Origin: Welwitschia mirabilis
Lineage: Eukaryota > Gnetophyta > Gnetopsida > Welwitschiales
NCBI GenBank assembly: GCA_051453625.1
Contig: JBOZIK010000001.1
Span: 270,808,553 to 270,847,653, forward strand
Length of the DNA stretch: 39,101 bases
Direction: 5' to 3'
Shown here: positions 12,939-24,259 of the stretch, in pieces
Layout: each line of letters opens with the position of its first letter
Position numbering within the stretch: position 1 is the first letter of the stretch
The notes under the pieces: generated by a model
Told to the model about the DNA's origin: nothing
What the model saw: the letters and a program-made list of their open reading frames with translations, nothing else
Databases searched by the model: none
Program-made: the position numbers and the translations under genes

Positions 12939-14061
12939 GGTTAATCACTCATACCAGTCTAATTCAATGATTCTTTATTTAAAATCTATTAAATAAGGGT
13001 TTCAAAGTACATTTTTAAAATTCAAGATAGAAATGATTTTGCATTCTATTAAATTGTTATAATTGTTTGAATTATACAACATTGTTTAAAATATTATTTA
13101 AAAAAAGTTTTAAAAAAGAACCACTTAACTAATATTATTTTAGAAATAATTATTCATTAAGTAGGTATTTTTAAAATAATATAAAATGTTGTCATTTTAG
13201 AAAAGAGAATATTTTAAAATAAAAAGAAAATATCACCCTAAAAGAGTTTACACTTCATCAAATTTTAATTTCATAAAATTTGTTATTCATCCTATCCCCA
13301 AAGTTAAATGTTTGACACACTTGAATGCTTAAAAAATAATAACATAAGAAAAAATGATGAACTTGAAATTTTGGTATGGAGTTGTTACACCATAATTATG
13401 AAAGAACTCAAGCATGAAAAAGAAAAATTCATAAGTAAAAGTAAAATTACATACCTCTTTGCTTCTTAAAGTAAGTAAAAATCTATACCCATTATTGCTT
13501 TTAATTCACACATTTGAAGAGACTAAAAATTTGGAAAAATAATCATTCCACATGGATGTTGATATGAAAAATGAATAACACAAGGGCAAAGAGAATAATA
13601 AGATAATTATTTGACATGAAATGGGTATTTTGGAGGCTAATGTAGATTAGGTAACATGGAATAACTCATTTGTTGATTTTCAATGTGGGTTATTGAGTAT
13701 GAAAGGGGATCATCAAATTTGATTTTAAGTAATAGGTTTGAGGAATAGGGTATTATATTCAAGTGGTTGTCACCCTCTACAATAAAAGGGTTTGATGAGG
13801 CTCATCTAGAACTATTGAGTTCTTGATAGGGGTTATAGAATCTATTGTGGAGTCAGCAAAAGTTTTGAAGGAGATCATCAAGAACTTGAAAGTTCTCAAC
13901 AAGATCCTTCGAATCCTAGATACTTAAATATAATAAAATGAGATAAGACAAAGGAACACAGCTCTAAAAAAAATATATAGTAAAAAGTCAATGGGGGTCA
14001 TCAAGAAAAGGACCCCATTCTCCAGTAATAGGTTTCTTATTTTAATAAAAATAAGTTAACT
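12939..14061. other. Non-coding stretch upstream of the coiled-coil ORF
   Basis: No coding match on either strand. AGAACTTGAAAGTTCT at 13881-13896 is a short hairpin with 7-bp arms. TGTTACACC at 13384 looks like a plant LTR start, but no second copy or primer site was found, so it is not called as an LTR. Confidence 0.4.
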
Positions 14062-14302
14062 TAAAATCTGACTTGAAGATTTGACTTTGAGCTAGTGTTC
14101 GTAAACCTTCTAAACTTGCACCATAATGGCTTAGCCTAAAATATTACTCAAAGTTTTGACTTTGAGTTAGTGTTAATTAACCAAGTGATATTGCTTTATG
14201 CAAATTCAAGTAACATAGAATTTAGGAAGAGAATTTCTACATTTATCAAGTTGGCTTGAAATCTTACTTAAAGTTTTAACTTTGATTTAGTATTAGTCAA
14301 CT
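14062..14302. repeat. Three degenerate copies of a ~45-bp direct repeat
   Basis: Copies lie at about 14062-14105, 14134-14181 and 14253-14302. They share an AATCT/ATT-ACTT-AAG core followed by TTGACTTTGAG-TAGTGTT, varying at transition sites. Spacing is uneven (about 72 and 119 bp). It does not code in any frame consistently across copies. It may be the remains of a larger tandem array within an LTR or untranslated part of an element. Confidence 0.65.
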
Positions 14303-15061
14303 AGATAAACACATTTTATAATTTTAGCTTATGATAATGTGCTATCAAAGTAATAATATAGGTAACATTCATTTTCTTATTTTCCTCTGAAAATACATTC
14401 TTTTTTAACATACCACTAATCATGTTTTCACAACGTTATTTAAAGGTTTTTCTTAGTTTGGATTAAAAAATTAGAATTTTAATTAACGACTTAGCAATCG
14501 ATGATGAAAAAAAAATCTAATGAATCCTTGCAAAAACTTATAACTTGAGAAGAAATTGAGCTAATCATAAATTGAGCTAAATTTACAACTTTAAGTTGAA
14601 CCTTAATTAGTTTGGAATTATGTGACTTTTGTCTTGACATGAAGATCATTGTTGTATATTTGGCATGTCTTGCATGTTGGATAGAATAGGTATGTAGTTC
14701 CTTCAAAATCTTTTACTTCATTACTGAACATATGTACACTGAGTAGCTTAAAGATAAATCACACTTGTTAACTACATTAAACAATACTTATGTCATAAAT
14801 TTCATTCCTTTATATTACTCATTTATCATTCCTCATACTAAGTCTTAGAGTTCCTCCACTTAATGCTATTCAATTCTTAATATTACTTTTTATTTAATCC
14901 TTATGATATTTACTTCCTTTTACTCTCTTTTTACTACTTTAGATGTTAAAAAGATAAAGCATTGCCTTTTTAACTTAGATTCTACATAAATTAATATGTG
15001 TATTAGAAGTGTAGAACCTTAATCACCTTAAATTACTATTAGATATGAAAATAAGGTGTAA
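14303..15061. other. No gene recognised
   Basis: AT-rich sequence. The minus-strand 71-codon ORF at 14706-14491 was examined: it has no domain, no neighbour in the same frame and no family resemblance, and is treated as chance. Confidence 0.4.
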
Positions 15062-15560
15062 TAATCAAGATATTATGGTTATAAATCAACTTCCAATGTT
15101 TTATATACATTAGATATCTTCATTACTAAAGGCGGTAGAGAACGCTTTGAGAATGGAGTTATTCCTCTAAGTTTTGACCTCATGATTCATCATTTTATAG
15201 TTGAGTATCTAAGGATTAGGATAGAAGAATTACATCAGAAACTTAATCAAGGAGATCATCTTATGATGTTTCTGTAGGTAACCTAGCTAGACAAATGCAA
15301 GTATTAAAAAAGAAATTGAATCAACTTCAAGACACAATTAGTCTAGATGCACTAATATTTGATAGGAAGAATATATAAAAAACAATATGGAATGCAAAGC
15401 CTTACAAGACTTTTTGATGAGCTTACCTAGAAGAAATAAGCATGATGTCATAATTCTTAAGTGAAATGCACATCATACCGCAAGTGAAAGTTCTGTAGGG
15501 CCATCTAAAATCAGGAACTCCAATAGAAAGAACATGTTCTCATGCCATTTTAAGAATTAG
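15062..15560 (+). pseudogene. Unrecognised coiled-coil-like coding remnant
   Basis: A ~70-codon stretch without stops (about 15062-15276) includes RERFENGVIPLSFDLMIHH and then an amphipathic segment ending EELHQKLNQGDH. After a frame change, a second amphipathic segment (QMQVLKKKLNQLQDTISL, about 15295-15350) and then a short Ser-rich stretch near 15480 continue on the same strand. The sequence is a little less AT-rich than its flanks. It may be a fragment of a transposon structural protein, but no family was recognised. No start, stop or partner gene can be assigned. Confidence 0.3.
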
Positions 15561-16972
15561 ATTTCTTTAGAAGAATAATCTATTTCTAAACTTAAGCAAA
15601 TCTTTTATTTTTTTTTGGAGTAATGATGTAATAAATTTCTTTATTTAATAAATTTTTTATTTTTTATTTTGTTTCTAATAAATTTACCTTATTACTATAT
15701 TTATTTGCTTATGGTTATATCAATTTCATTAAAGGAAACTCTCGCTGAACAACTTATCAAATTGTTAAAATAGTTCAAAATGATTTTAAAACTATGAAGC
15801 TTTACTCTTTGCTAAAATAGAACTTAATTATTATGCATGATATTGAATTAAAGATCTTTGGATTTATATTCCATCACATATTAGAATAAAATTCCTTTTT
15901 TCTTCTTTAATATGTAAATTATGATATAGAATTATAGCCCTATCTCAGATGACTCCAAGGGCATAACTGTTCCTCAACCTTTGTTATCACAACTTAAATT
16001 TTAAACCACAATGAGAAGATTGAAATCATTGTCAGAGGAGTAAGGACCCACAAAATTTTCAAAATCTAGATCATGGCCAACTAACCCCTTAGTGAAGTTC
16101 TCATAGCTACCATATTGCACTGCCAAAGGCTCTTCTCAGGAATATTTCTCTTAATGCATGTTAATTATAGTATAATGTCTAGATTTAAACTAAGTAAAAT
16201 ACCTAGTTTCATTCTTTCACAAGGATGTAAGAAGTAAATTAATCAAAAGATACATAATTATTCTATCTTATAATGGAAAGCTCAATAAAATAAAATCATA
16301 ACTTAAGAGAAATAAAGTGATCTTCAATCAATAATACAATGGAATGAGAATGATCCAAGGATCTAGTAATTCATCCAACTCTTCTCCTTTACTCTAAATA
16401 TTTATGTACCCTAAAACATGCACTATGAAGGCATAATCTCATCCACCACATGAGTGTTGCTAAGTTATCAAGTCATCTCAATACTTTACAATCCTTTATA
16501 AGCATGAAAAGTATGAACCTAAGTGCACAAAATCTATTAAACAATAGGAACTATAAAAGTAACATGAAATAATTCACATGATTCAAAAAAACTTAACAAT
16601 TATATAAGCTCATCTAAAGATTGTTAGTACCATTTTTTATCATTAATAATAAAAGAATAAAATTATTGTAAGAACTAGTTCTACCTAAATATTACTAATA
16701 ATAAACAAGATTGTGCATTAGTCATTAAAGAATTTAAACCAAATATTTATTTAAACTTAAAGAAATAGATTACATCGAATGGAATAGGAGAAGAAGAAGA
16801 ACTCCTCAACTAGCCATGATCATTTTGCCCCTAAGAAAGAGTATTAGAGCATTATGACATCTAAGTATCCAAGTCTTCTCCATGTTTGTTAACCAAAAGA
16901 TGAATACAATAAAGGGATCAAGGCCCTTTTAGCTAGAGAGAGGGAGGTGAGGGATAGTTATAAGCTTTTGGC
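15561..16972. other. Non-coding AT-rich stretch, possibly LTR-derived
   Basis: No protein match. A purine-rich GAGAGAGGGAGGTGAGGGA tract sits at about 16936-16954, just before a minisatellite. Base composition around 15950-16140 is less AT-rich than the surroundings. Since the gypsy integrase to the right ends near 17.85 kb on the minus strand, this may be the downstream untranslated part of that element, but this is inference. Confidence 0.35.
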
Positions 16973-17200
16973 TTGTAGCATCAGGTAGAAGAGTAATGAT
17001 TACAATCCCTTAACTTGTAGTATTAAATAGAACTTTATCATTTAGCATTATGTATATAAGATTTTATCTTATAACATTAGGTATATTAGATTCTGTTTTT
17101 AAGTATTAGGTAGAATCTTTGTCATTTAGCATTTGGTAGAGGTTATTCTATAGTGTTTGATGGAAACTATCATGTAGCATTTGATGGAATCTTTATCGTG
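16973..17200. repeat. Minisatellite, eight degenerate units of ~24-42 bp
   Basis: Units start near 16977, 17019, 17044, 17073, 17102, 17128, 17152 and 17176. The core is AG-ATT-GGTAGAATCTTTATC with variants such as AGCATTTGGTAGAGG and AGCATTTGATGGAATC. The right half is the most regular (24-29 bp spacing), while the left end is looser. No frame is shared by all units. Confidence 0.75.
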
Positions 17201-17579
17201 ATGAGTCTAACATGTGGCCTTTGGAGCTAGATTCCTCTACCAACTAGTTCTATTACCATCTGTATCCAATGCAATCTCCACATACCTCTGCCATGTGTCT
17301 TCTAGTGTTACTACTACATGTTACCATCTCATGTCTTCATTGCCACCACTATTTATGTGGAATTGTGTTCATCTTTCACCATGTGTTCAAAAATGTAATA
17401 AATATCTATAATTATCATGAAGAAGAATATAATAGAAAATTTTATTTTAAAAATAATAAAATACATCATTTTATAATAAATCAATAAATTAAGTCTCTTC
17501 CCTTATACTAAGTTGATCAATGGTACTTGCTTAAAATGTTAATTTTAGCATGCAAATAGTGCACTTGCAATATAAGATT

Positions 17580-17612
17580 TATATATATGTGCATGCGTGC
17601 ACACGTGTGTAT
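17580..17612. other. 33-bp perfect alternating purine-pyrimidine run (Z-DNA-prone)
   Basis: From 17580 to 17612 every step alternates pyrimidine and purine: first TATATATAT, then TGTGCATGCGTGCACACGTG, then TGTAT. It contains two CpG sites in a window where CpG is otherwise rare. Such runs are prone to left-handed helix formation and are known sites of slippage. No gene lies next to it apart from the decayed integrase about 250 bp to the right. Confidence 0.7.
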
Positions 17613-17859
17613 TCATCAAAAATATTCTATTATGTGATGAAATATGTTTTCTTAATCTTCTTAACAAGGACAATGCACCATCTCCTATTGAAGACTTATT
17701 AAGTTAGCTTCTTGTTTAAATATTATTAAATCTGTCTTGAACAACTTAATAAATTAATAGCTTGAATAAACTTTAAATAAATGACACATCTTTTAATATT
17801 TAGTCTAAAAAAATTATTCTTTTCATTCTATAAGAGTTTCCTAAATAATGAAGTTAATA

Positions 17860-18960
17860 TTTATAATACATCATTATTCTTTATCCATTAACTTGATAGG
17901 TTACCTTTTCCTCATGATCATATACCTCTATGGTTCCACTTCCTAAAATTTTTATTATGGTATAAGGTCCTAGCTAATTTTGTTCATATTTCTATTTTAA
18001 ATGGATCTTTGTAGGGTTATATATTAGTATATAATCTTCTATAATAAAATTAGTTTTTCTAATTTTATTATCATGATATATTTTAGTTTTCTGTTGTATA
18101 ACTTGTTTAAATAAAAATGACTTTTTTTGTTTTCATCCAAAATATTCATATCTCCTATTCATTCTTCTTGAGTTGTATCCAAATTACACTTTATATCTTT
18201 AGTCAATTTAAAGATCTTTAATCTAAATACAATTGGCAAATTAGCTTTTCTTCCATAAACTAATTTAGATAGTATAAATTCTATGCTATGTTTTCAAGCT
18301 ATTCTATAATCTTATAAAGCTTCATTTAATTTTTTAGCCTAATCTATTTTTTTAATATTCATGAATTTTGTTAATATTCTATTAATTATTGTATTAGTCA
18401 CTTTATCTTAGTGATTAGATTGAGGACGATAGGTAGCAGAGAATTTATAAAGAATTTCATGTTTGGTTAAGAGTTTTTTGAAATTTTCACTGGTAAAATG
18501 AGTTCCTCTATTAGATATAAGACTTCCATAGGCTCCAAACCAATAGATAACATTCCTTTAAAAAAAGGTAACTATGGTTTGAAAAGAATAATGAGATATA
18601 GCTTCAGCCTCAGCACATTCAATAAAATAATTAATACAAACCAAAATATATTTTGTTCCATAATAGGAAGGATTTATAAGTCCAATGAAATCTATTCCCT
18701 AGACATCAAAACATTCAATTAACTGAAACCATTATTATGGCATTTTTAATTTCTAGTTAAATGATCCCTCTCTTTAATGTTTATCACAACTCTGAACATA
18801 AGCATTTGAATCTTTGAATATTATGAGCTAGTAATATTCCATCTAAAGAATTTTTATCCTTGTTCTTCTTGCACTATAACTTTCTCCTCTTTCTTCCTCA
18901 TGAGCTTCCTTCAAAATTTCTTTTCACAAATTTTCTTCCACACATCTTCTAATAACATGA
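17860..18960 (-). pseudogene. Ty3/gypsy integrase remnant
   Basis: Decayed integrase, the enzyme that inserts element DNA into the host genome. Reading leftwards on the minus strand: a zinc-finger remnant (QSCDKH, near 18790); CFDV-stop-GIDFIG (18670-18710), matching FDVWGIDFMG with Trp now a stop and the first catalytic Asp kept; SLISNRGTHFTSENF (about 18480-18530), where the second Asp is Asn; and YKFSATYRPQSNH followed by DKVTNTIINRIL, where the catalytic Glu is Lys. Next are KLVYGRKANLP, matching LVYGK.CHLP, and the C-terminal GPYTIIKILGSGTIEVYDHE (about 17900-17960). The order and C-terminal G-P-(Y/F)-x-I/V tail fit Athila/Tat-type gypsy elements. A 74-codon + strand ORF here is its antisense. 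Confidence 0.88.
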
Positions 18961-19149
18961 TCTTTACATCTTCTAAATAACATCTTATCATGTCACATGT
19001 GGTCTCTATATTCTCTTAAAAATGTTTTCCATTCATAATAATTCATAAAAGATGGTGCTTTCTTACTTATAATAAAATTTGCTATGTTAATGTATCATGG
19101 ACTGATTTTTACTTAACAGAGATGTTCATTTCGAAATTTATCTCTTATA

Positions 19150-20520
19150 TTTTTTTTATTCTTTATGAAGAAATTATAATCTTGAGAGATAACCTAATAC
19201 TATATTTTTTGTCCATCTTCTATCAATAATTTTTAAGTCAAATTCTTGCATTAATAATATCCATCTCATAATTCTTAAATTAGCTTCTTGAATTAGCTTA
19301 TTTTATTCATTAAAAATCTAATATCACTATGGTTTATATAAACTTTCACTTTGTAACCTAAATATAATGTCTACATTTTTTTAATGTCATCACTACTGCT
19401 AACAACTCTTTCTTAGTTACTATAATTTTGTTGAGCTAGTTGAAAGTTCTTAATAATATAGCCAATAGCGTATGGTTTATTATTTTCATCTTTTTTCTCT
19501 AGAATAGCTCCCATAGCATGACTAGATGCATTATTCATAATGTAAAATGGTTTTCTCTAATTAGACCACTATAAAATAGGTGCTAATAAAATTTTATCTT
19601 TTAAAGTTGAGAGGCACTTTAGCATTCATTAGTTTAATTATATTCCACATCCTTCTGTAAAAGGTTACTTAGGGGTTTAGCAATTTAATTAAAGTTAGAT
19701 ATAAATCTTTTATAATATCCAACATGTTCTAAGGAAGGTCTTAATTGTTGGTGATAAAATATCTTTTATAATTTTAATTTTCTATTTATTAGTTTCAATC
19801 CCTTTTTGAGATATTTTATTTCCTAAAACTATGCCTTCTATCATCATAAGATGACTTTTTAACTAGCTAAGTCTTAGGCATTTGTCCTTTTCATCTTTCT
19901 AAAACTCTTTCTAATCTATTAAGTGACTCATTAGAATTATTTTCAAAAGTTGAGAAATCATTCATAAATACTTTAATAGGTCTTCCTATCATATCTTAAA
20001 AATAACTAATTACTAACCTTTAGAAGGTAGTATGAATATTATATAACCAAATGATAATACTTTATCGGTATAAGTACCCCAATGAGAAGTAAAATTAGTT
20101 TTCTATTGGTTTTTCAAACCTATTAGAACCTGATTAGATCTATTATATTTATCAAAAAAGTTGTAGTGCTAATGCTTAGATACTCTTTTTAAAACTTGAT
20201 CTATAAATGGAAGAGTATAATGATCTTTATAAGTTGTTTTACTCAACATTCAAAAATCTATACATACTCTCCATTTATTTTCTTTCTTTAGCACCACTAT
20301 AATAGGACTAACCCATTCCAAATAGGATATAGAATAGATGAATCCAACATCCAAGAGTTTAAAATTTGTTTAATTATTTTTTGCATATGTGGATTACATC
20401 TTCTTTGTAGCTACCTATTGGGTTTAATAGAAGCATTTAAATAAATTTTATGTTAACATACTTTTAAATTTGTGCCATGAGTATCAGTATAATCCCAAGA
20501 AAAAACTTATTTTTCTTTTG
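19150..20520 (-). pseudogene. Ty3/gypsy reverse transcriptase and RNase H remnant
   Basis: Decayed polymerase of the same minus-strand element. From right to left: a RRCNPHMQKIIKQ block near 20400; EWVSPIIVVLKKENKWRVCI (20265-20325), matching the gypsy W-V-S-P-V-VVPKK...WR-CIDYR motif; YTLPFIDQVL (about 20190); and VFMNDFSTFENNSNESLNRL (about 19920-19975), the catalytic FMDDFS with the first Asp changed to Asn. IEGIVLGNKISQKGIE follows (about 19820). RNase H shows NNASSHAMGAILEKKDENNK (about 19490-19540), where the usual CDAS has Asn for Asp, then KEELLAVVMTLKKCRHY (about 19360-19410). Three or more frame changes and many stops are present. It is not functional. Confidence 0.9.
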
Positions 20521-20639
20521 ATTAGCATTCTTTTAAGCTTTCTTTTTTGAGAACGAGTTAAAGAACTATTTATAATTAAAGGCCTATTTGAAGCTACTTC
20601 AATACACTCTAATCTTTTCTAAAGTGGAGGCTTTTCTCT

Positions 20640-21545
20640 TTCTTAATGTCAAACTTTCTTATTTATACTTTTTTTTATTTTTCTTATTTAACATCATACT
20701 AACCTCTTGTATCAGAATTGCATTGGTTCTAGATTCTGTATTATGCACCATCGCTTTTATAATTACTACATCATATAACTTGATCTCTTTCTTAAGGTCT
20801 TCTAAATTAATTGCTATTACCCCTTTCTTAGAATAAATAGTAGTATTTATAGTAGCCATTCAAAGTATTCCTAAAATTATTGCATGGGTATCTCCCTAAG
20901 TATTCATTAGTAACTAATCTATCAAGTAAAGAAAACCTTAGAGTTTAATGGATGTATCCTTTATAACTCTTGGTATTATCACTAAACCATCTACTAAGTA
21001 CATTTTTCCTTAGTAAGGTATCAATTTTGGCTTTCCCAGTTCCTCATAAGTCTTATATGCCATCACATTAACACTTATTCATAGATTGATAAGTGCTTCT
21101 ACTTTGAGCTTTGCATCAATTTTTTTATCTCATAGATGTTCCTAGATAATTACTATACTTTTTATGTTGTTTATTTTGAAGAAATTATGTAAAAGTCCAA
21201 GAAACTTGATGTTTCCTAATAATCTGAATTTGTTTTTCCTTCTTACTTTTATTTTTTATTCCTTTGTTTTAAGCACATGCTATTCATTTTCTTCCAATAC
21301 ATAAGTATGTCTTTTAGTAATTTTAAAATAGGTAATGATATTATTATATCTTTTAAAACTTTTATTAAATATTCTATATCCCTTTCAATTTTTGAATGTT
21401 CTAGTTGTTTACTTCTCATTGGAAAAGGTAGATACTCCACTAATGCATATTCCTCATATTTATTCTTGCATCAACTAGAGAGTTGTTCAAATTTGTTTTC
21501 TTTCCTTAGTCTTCATCTATCACTATCTATTTTCTAGATTTAATA
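20640..21545 (-). pseudogene. Ty3/gypsy gag-protease linker and aspartic protease remnant
   Basis: The right part (21440-21249) reads YLPFPMRSKQLEHSKIERDI and ends SLPILKLLKDILMYWKK. This matches the Athila/Tat linker P-F-P-x-R ... F ... L-P ... KFLKDIL that precedes protease. Protease follows: ALINL-stop-ISVNVMAYKTY (about 21060-21115), corresponding to ALIDTGASVNVM, so the catalytic DTG is destroyed. Then ELGKPKLIPY, and a flap-to-end block MATINTTIYSKKGVIAINLE (open from 20859), matching LGRPFLAT-NA-I. The linker is cut at about 21.55-21.66 kb, where an unrelated LTR-like block starts, so gag of this element is missing. Short + strand ORFs here are antisense. Confidence 0.82.
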
Positions 21546-21660
21546 GTCATTGTTTACTTGCTACTTCCCTTGGATTTGTTTGAGGTTTAGTAGGAATTTT
21601 TTCTTCTTTCTTCTTTGCCTATAATTTTTATTTCATATGTTTTAAATCTTTGTTTCTCCA

Positions 21661-24259
21661 TGTAATACCCTAAGACACTTCTTGTCTATAAGTGTAGTGC
21701 TTACCTACTGAGATCCCTTCAATAGAAAAAGGTGGGATTCATAAGTGGATTCCACCCATAAACAACTGGGGAAAGAAGGAGTTTCTTATACCACTAGCAC
21801 ACTGATGTAATGGTAGGGGGTCAGTTACAGAGAAAGAGAGGGTAGCATTTCAATTTACAGTGTGTACACCAGATCACAATAATGTTATTAAGGATGAATG
21901 AACCCTTAATTTAAATGCCCTCCAATATACATATTTATGATAGAATTGAATNNNNNNNNNNTAATGAATCTTCTCATGTTACTTATTTATGATAATATTT
22001 AAAATTTATAAGTGGAGAGCAAACATACATTAAGGCCTTTAACTTTTATTGCTTTCCATTTTATTATCTGATTATAAACATGTTATTTCCTAAATAATTT
22101 TTTTGTACTAGTTATAACATGTTTATTAATCAAGTAATTAATAAATGATTATTAGCATCATAATCAAGGTATAATTCTATATTTAATATTAAAAACTAGA
22201 CTATAAATCCTTGTGAAATAAATAAAAGTGGTGTATAAAAGTATAATGTCAATTTCATATAAAGAATAGTTCAAGAAAAGACATTCATGATTTTACAATA
22301 AATGCAACTTTAAGGCAATTACATAACTGGAGATTTCAAGCCTTTTAATAAAATTCGTCAAGGGAAACATAAAGAACATAGACTAATTTTTCATCTTTCT
22401 ATATTATTTTCCATGGAAGATAATCATAATACAATGTATATATATTAAACTAACAAATTTCATAATTTGTAATAATCACACAAATAAAATCAGAGTTTAA
22501 CTACTAATGGAAAACTATGAAGCAATATTCAAGAAAAGTATAATATATTCTCAAATCACAATCGTATAGTATTAAAATTTTATAATTTATGAAGGATTAC
22601 AAGATTATTCAGCAAATTTTCCAATACGAGAACATTAATCCTTTACATTTTTTTGCTCATAGCAATGATTATACTTCTAGATTTCTCCACCTATTAAACA
22701 AAAAAGCATGGAATAAGAACTATAAAAATCTCATAGCCCCTAGAATGGTCCTGACAAGAATAGGTAATTTAGTAAGGATTTTCAAGAGTTAAGAAGACAG
22801 GGAAGAGAAATAAATACTTTAAGAGGAACAAGATATAATACAGACACTAATTTCATTATTATGAACAAGAATATTATACATAATAAAATATCTCAATCAC
22901 TTCACTAACTCATTTAGTGATCTGTTAAGTTAACTGCCTCATTTAGTGATCTATGATTCTCATATAATATTTAACTTCATTACCTTATTTAGTGATATTT
23001 AAAGGCCATTACCTCATTTAATGATCTATGGTACTCATAAATATATATATATATAATCTCAAATCTTATTAACTTCACTATCTTATTTGGCGATCTGTAA
23101 AGCCCACTACCTCATTCGACGATCTATGGTAAATTTAATTTTATCATTGCCTCATTTAATAATTTGTGGGATTCTCACTTCACTTCCTTATTCGATGATT
23201 TTTAAAGATCAATGTCTCATTTGATAATTTGTGAAAATTCATAATCATAAGTTCAAACATAATGATATCAATAGAAACTAAGATAAGTTTTGACTACGAG
23301 ATATCATCTCAAATCATAGATTTTAATAGCATGATGATAAGGTAAATAACGATAAGGATTAATCATGAATAATCATCTCATACCAAGAATAGATAACATC
23401 AAGACATCAAAAAAAAAGATAAATGAAATACAAGACATATATCAAAATAGAATTTATCTTATCAAGTATTACATGATTTAACATTCAACTTATAGAAATA
23501 TAAACACAATGATTTTAATAACAGTATGCATAAGAAAGGACTAATAAGGAAGCACGAAAGTATAGAATCATACCCATATATGTTTAAGCTCTTTAAAGAC
23601 CTTCTAAGCTTCAAAGCTTCTAAAACTCCTAAGCTCCAAGATTTTAAGGTGAGCTTATTTCATAAAAATAAACTATACTTGAAGAAGGAAGAACTCTATT
23701 TAAAAAGAGAGAATAGGGATAAGGTAACAAGGCTCAAGAATACAAAAGGATACAATCATTAGCCAATGTAAAAAGAAAATTTTATAGTATCTCAAAAAGG
23801 ATTGTCTAACGACCAAGTGCTTGTACTAGTATGAAAGTAATGCTTTACATTTAATCATAAAAATAATGAACCTCCACAACATGCATTTAATCAAGCATAA
23901 TTTCTAACAAGAGCATAAGTAAATAAAGAAATCATTATTATCACAAAAACATTTAAAGATTATATGCAATATTTTAATCAAAAGATACTTATACTACAAT
24001 TTTAAATGCATAAATTTTAGGAAAGTGCAACAAAATAAAACTAAATGAAGTCATCACCATACAAGAACATTCTTGAAAATTATAAGTAATATTTTTAATT
24101 AAGATAAAATGAACTTAAGGTACAATTTAATATAACAAGATCTCCAAAACATAATATTTAGATTAGTTGGAGATTTCAAAATATTTAAATCGTTTTAAAT
24201 ATTTTATTAAACTTAATCTTTGTAACTTTTTTAAAATAAATAAAAATGTGTATGTGATA
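21661..24259 (-). mobile_element. Long LTR-like block (~2.6 kb), chromovirus-type, probably minus orientation
   Basis: The right end (23861-24259) is a diverged copy of 32052-32324: both carry a CCTCCA(C/T)AA block, then ATGCATTTAATCAAGCATAA, then CATAAGTAAATAAA. In the second copy the block directly follows a minus-strand pol end and purine tract, placing an LTR start there: TGTCACATCC in that copy, TATCACATAC in this one, read on the minus strand. The left end is set at 21661, where the + strand reads TGTAATACCC, so the minus-strand LTR would end in TTACA. TG...CA termini are thus possible. No matching 5-bp target duplication was seen (CTCCA left, TTTTA right), and a 10-N gap lies inside. 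It may be a solo LTR or two abutting LTR pieces. A minisatellite lies within. Confidence 0.55.
22909..23230. repeat. Dimeric minisatellite inside the LTR-like block
   Basis: Nine copies of a CTCATTYRRYGATCTRTGG-like core start near 22909, 22938, 22984, 23013, 23082, 23111, 23151, 23187 and 23216. Spacings of 29 bp alternate with longer ones (about 36-69 bp), giving a higher-order period near 75 bp. Copies that keep CpG read TTCGACGATC or TTGGCGATC, others read TTTAGTGATC, as expected if methylated CpG sites decayed at different times in different units. Confidence 0.8.

Noticed and set aside
13384-13400. TGTTACACC as an LTR start
   Set aside because: No second copy, no primer site and no polypurine tract nearby.
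17214-17487. Two overlapping + strand ORFs of 65 and 72 codons with Cys/His-rich look
   Set aside because: Both frames give similar low-complexity Ser/His/Cys content from a CA/TCT-rich DNA stretch, with no spacing typical of a zinc finger and no related neighbour.
18498-18722. 74-codon + strand ORF
   Set aside because: It is the antisense of the decayed gypsy integrase, whose ordered motifs on the minus strand explain the sequence far better.
20588-20836. 82-codon hydrophobic + strand ORF resembling a membrane protein
   Set aside because: Antisense of the gypsy protease block on the minus strand. Antisense of Lys/Glu/Asn-rich coding DNA gives Phe/Leu/Ser-rich peptides.
21277-21537. 86-codon Ser/Phe-rich + strand ORF
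   Set aside because: Antisense of the gag-protease linker of the minus-strand gypsy element.
17860-21545. Integrated plant pararetrovirus (Caulimoviridae)
   Set aside because: An integrase follows RNase H, and protease-linker and integrase C-terminal motifs fit Ty3/gypsy. Pararetroviruses lack integrase, and no movement-protein motif was seen.
22909-23230. CRISPR-like array
   Set aside because: Repeat units are degenerate, spacers are themselves related and of uneven length, and the setting is plant retrotransposon DNA, so it is a minisatellite.
22589-23762. 67-codon and 78-codon + strand ORFs
   Set aside because: They fall inside the long LTR-like block and flank its minisatellite. No motif, no shared frame, lysine-rich as expected of A-rich DNA.
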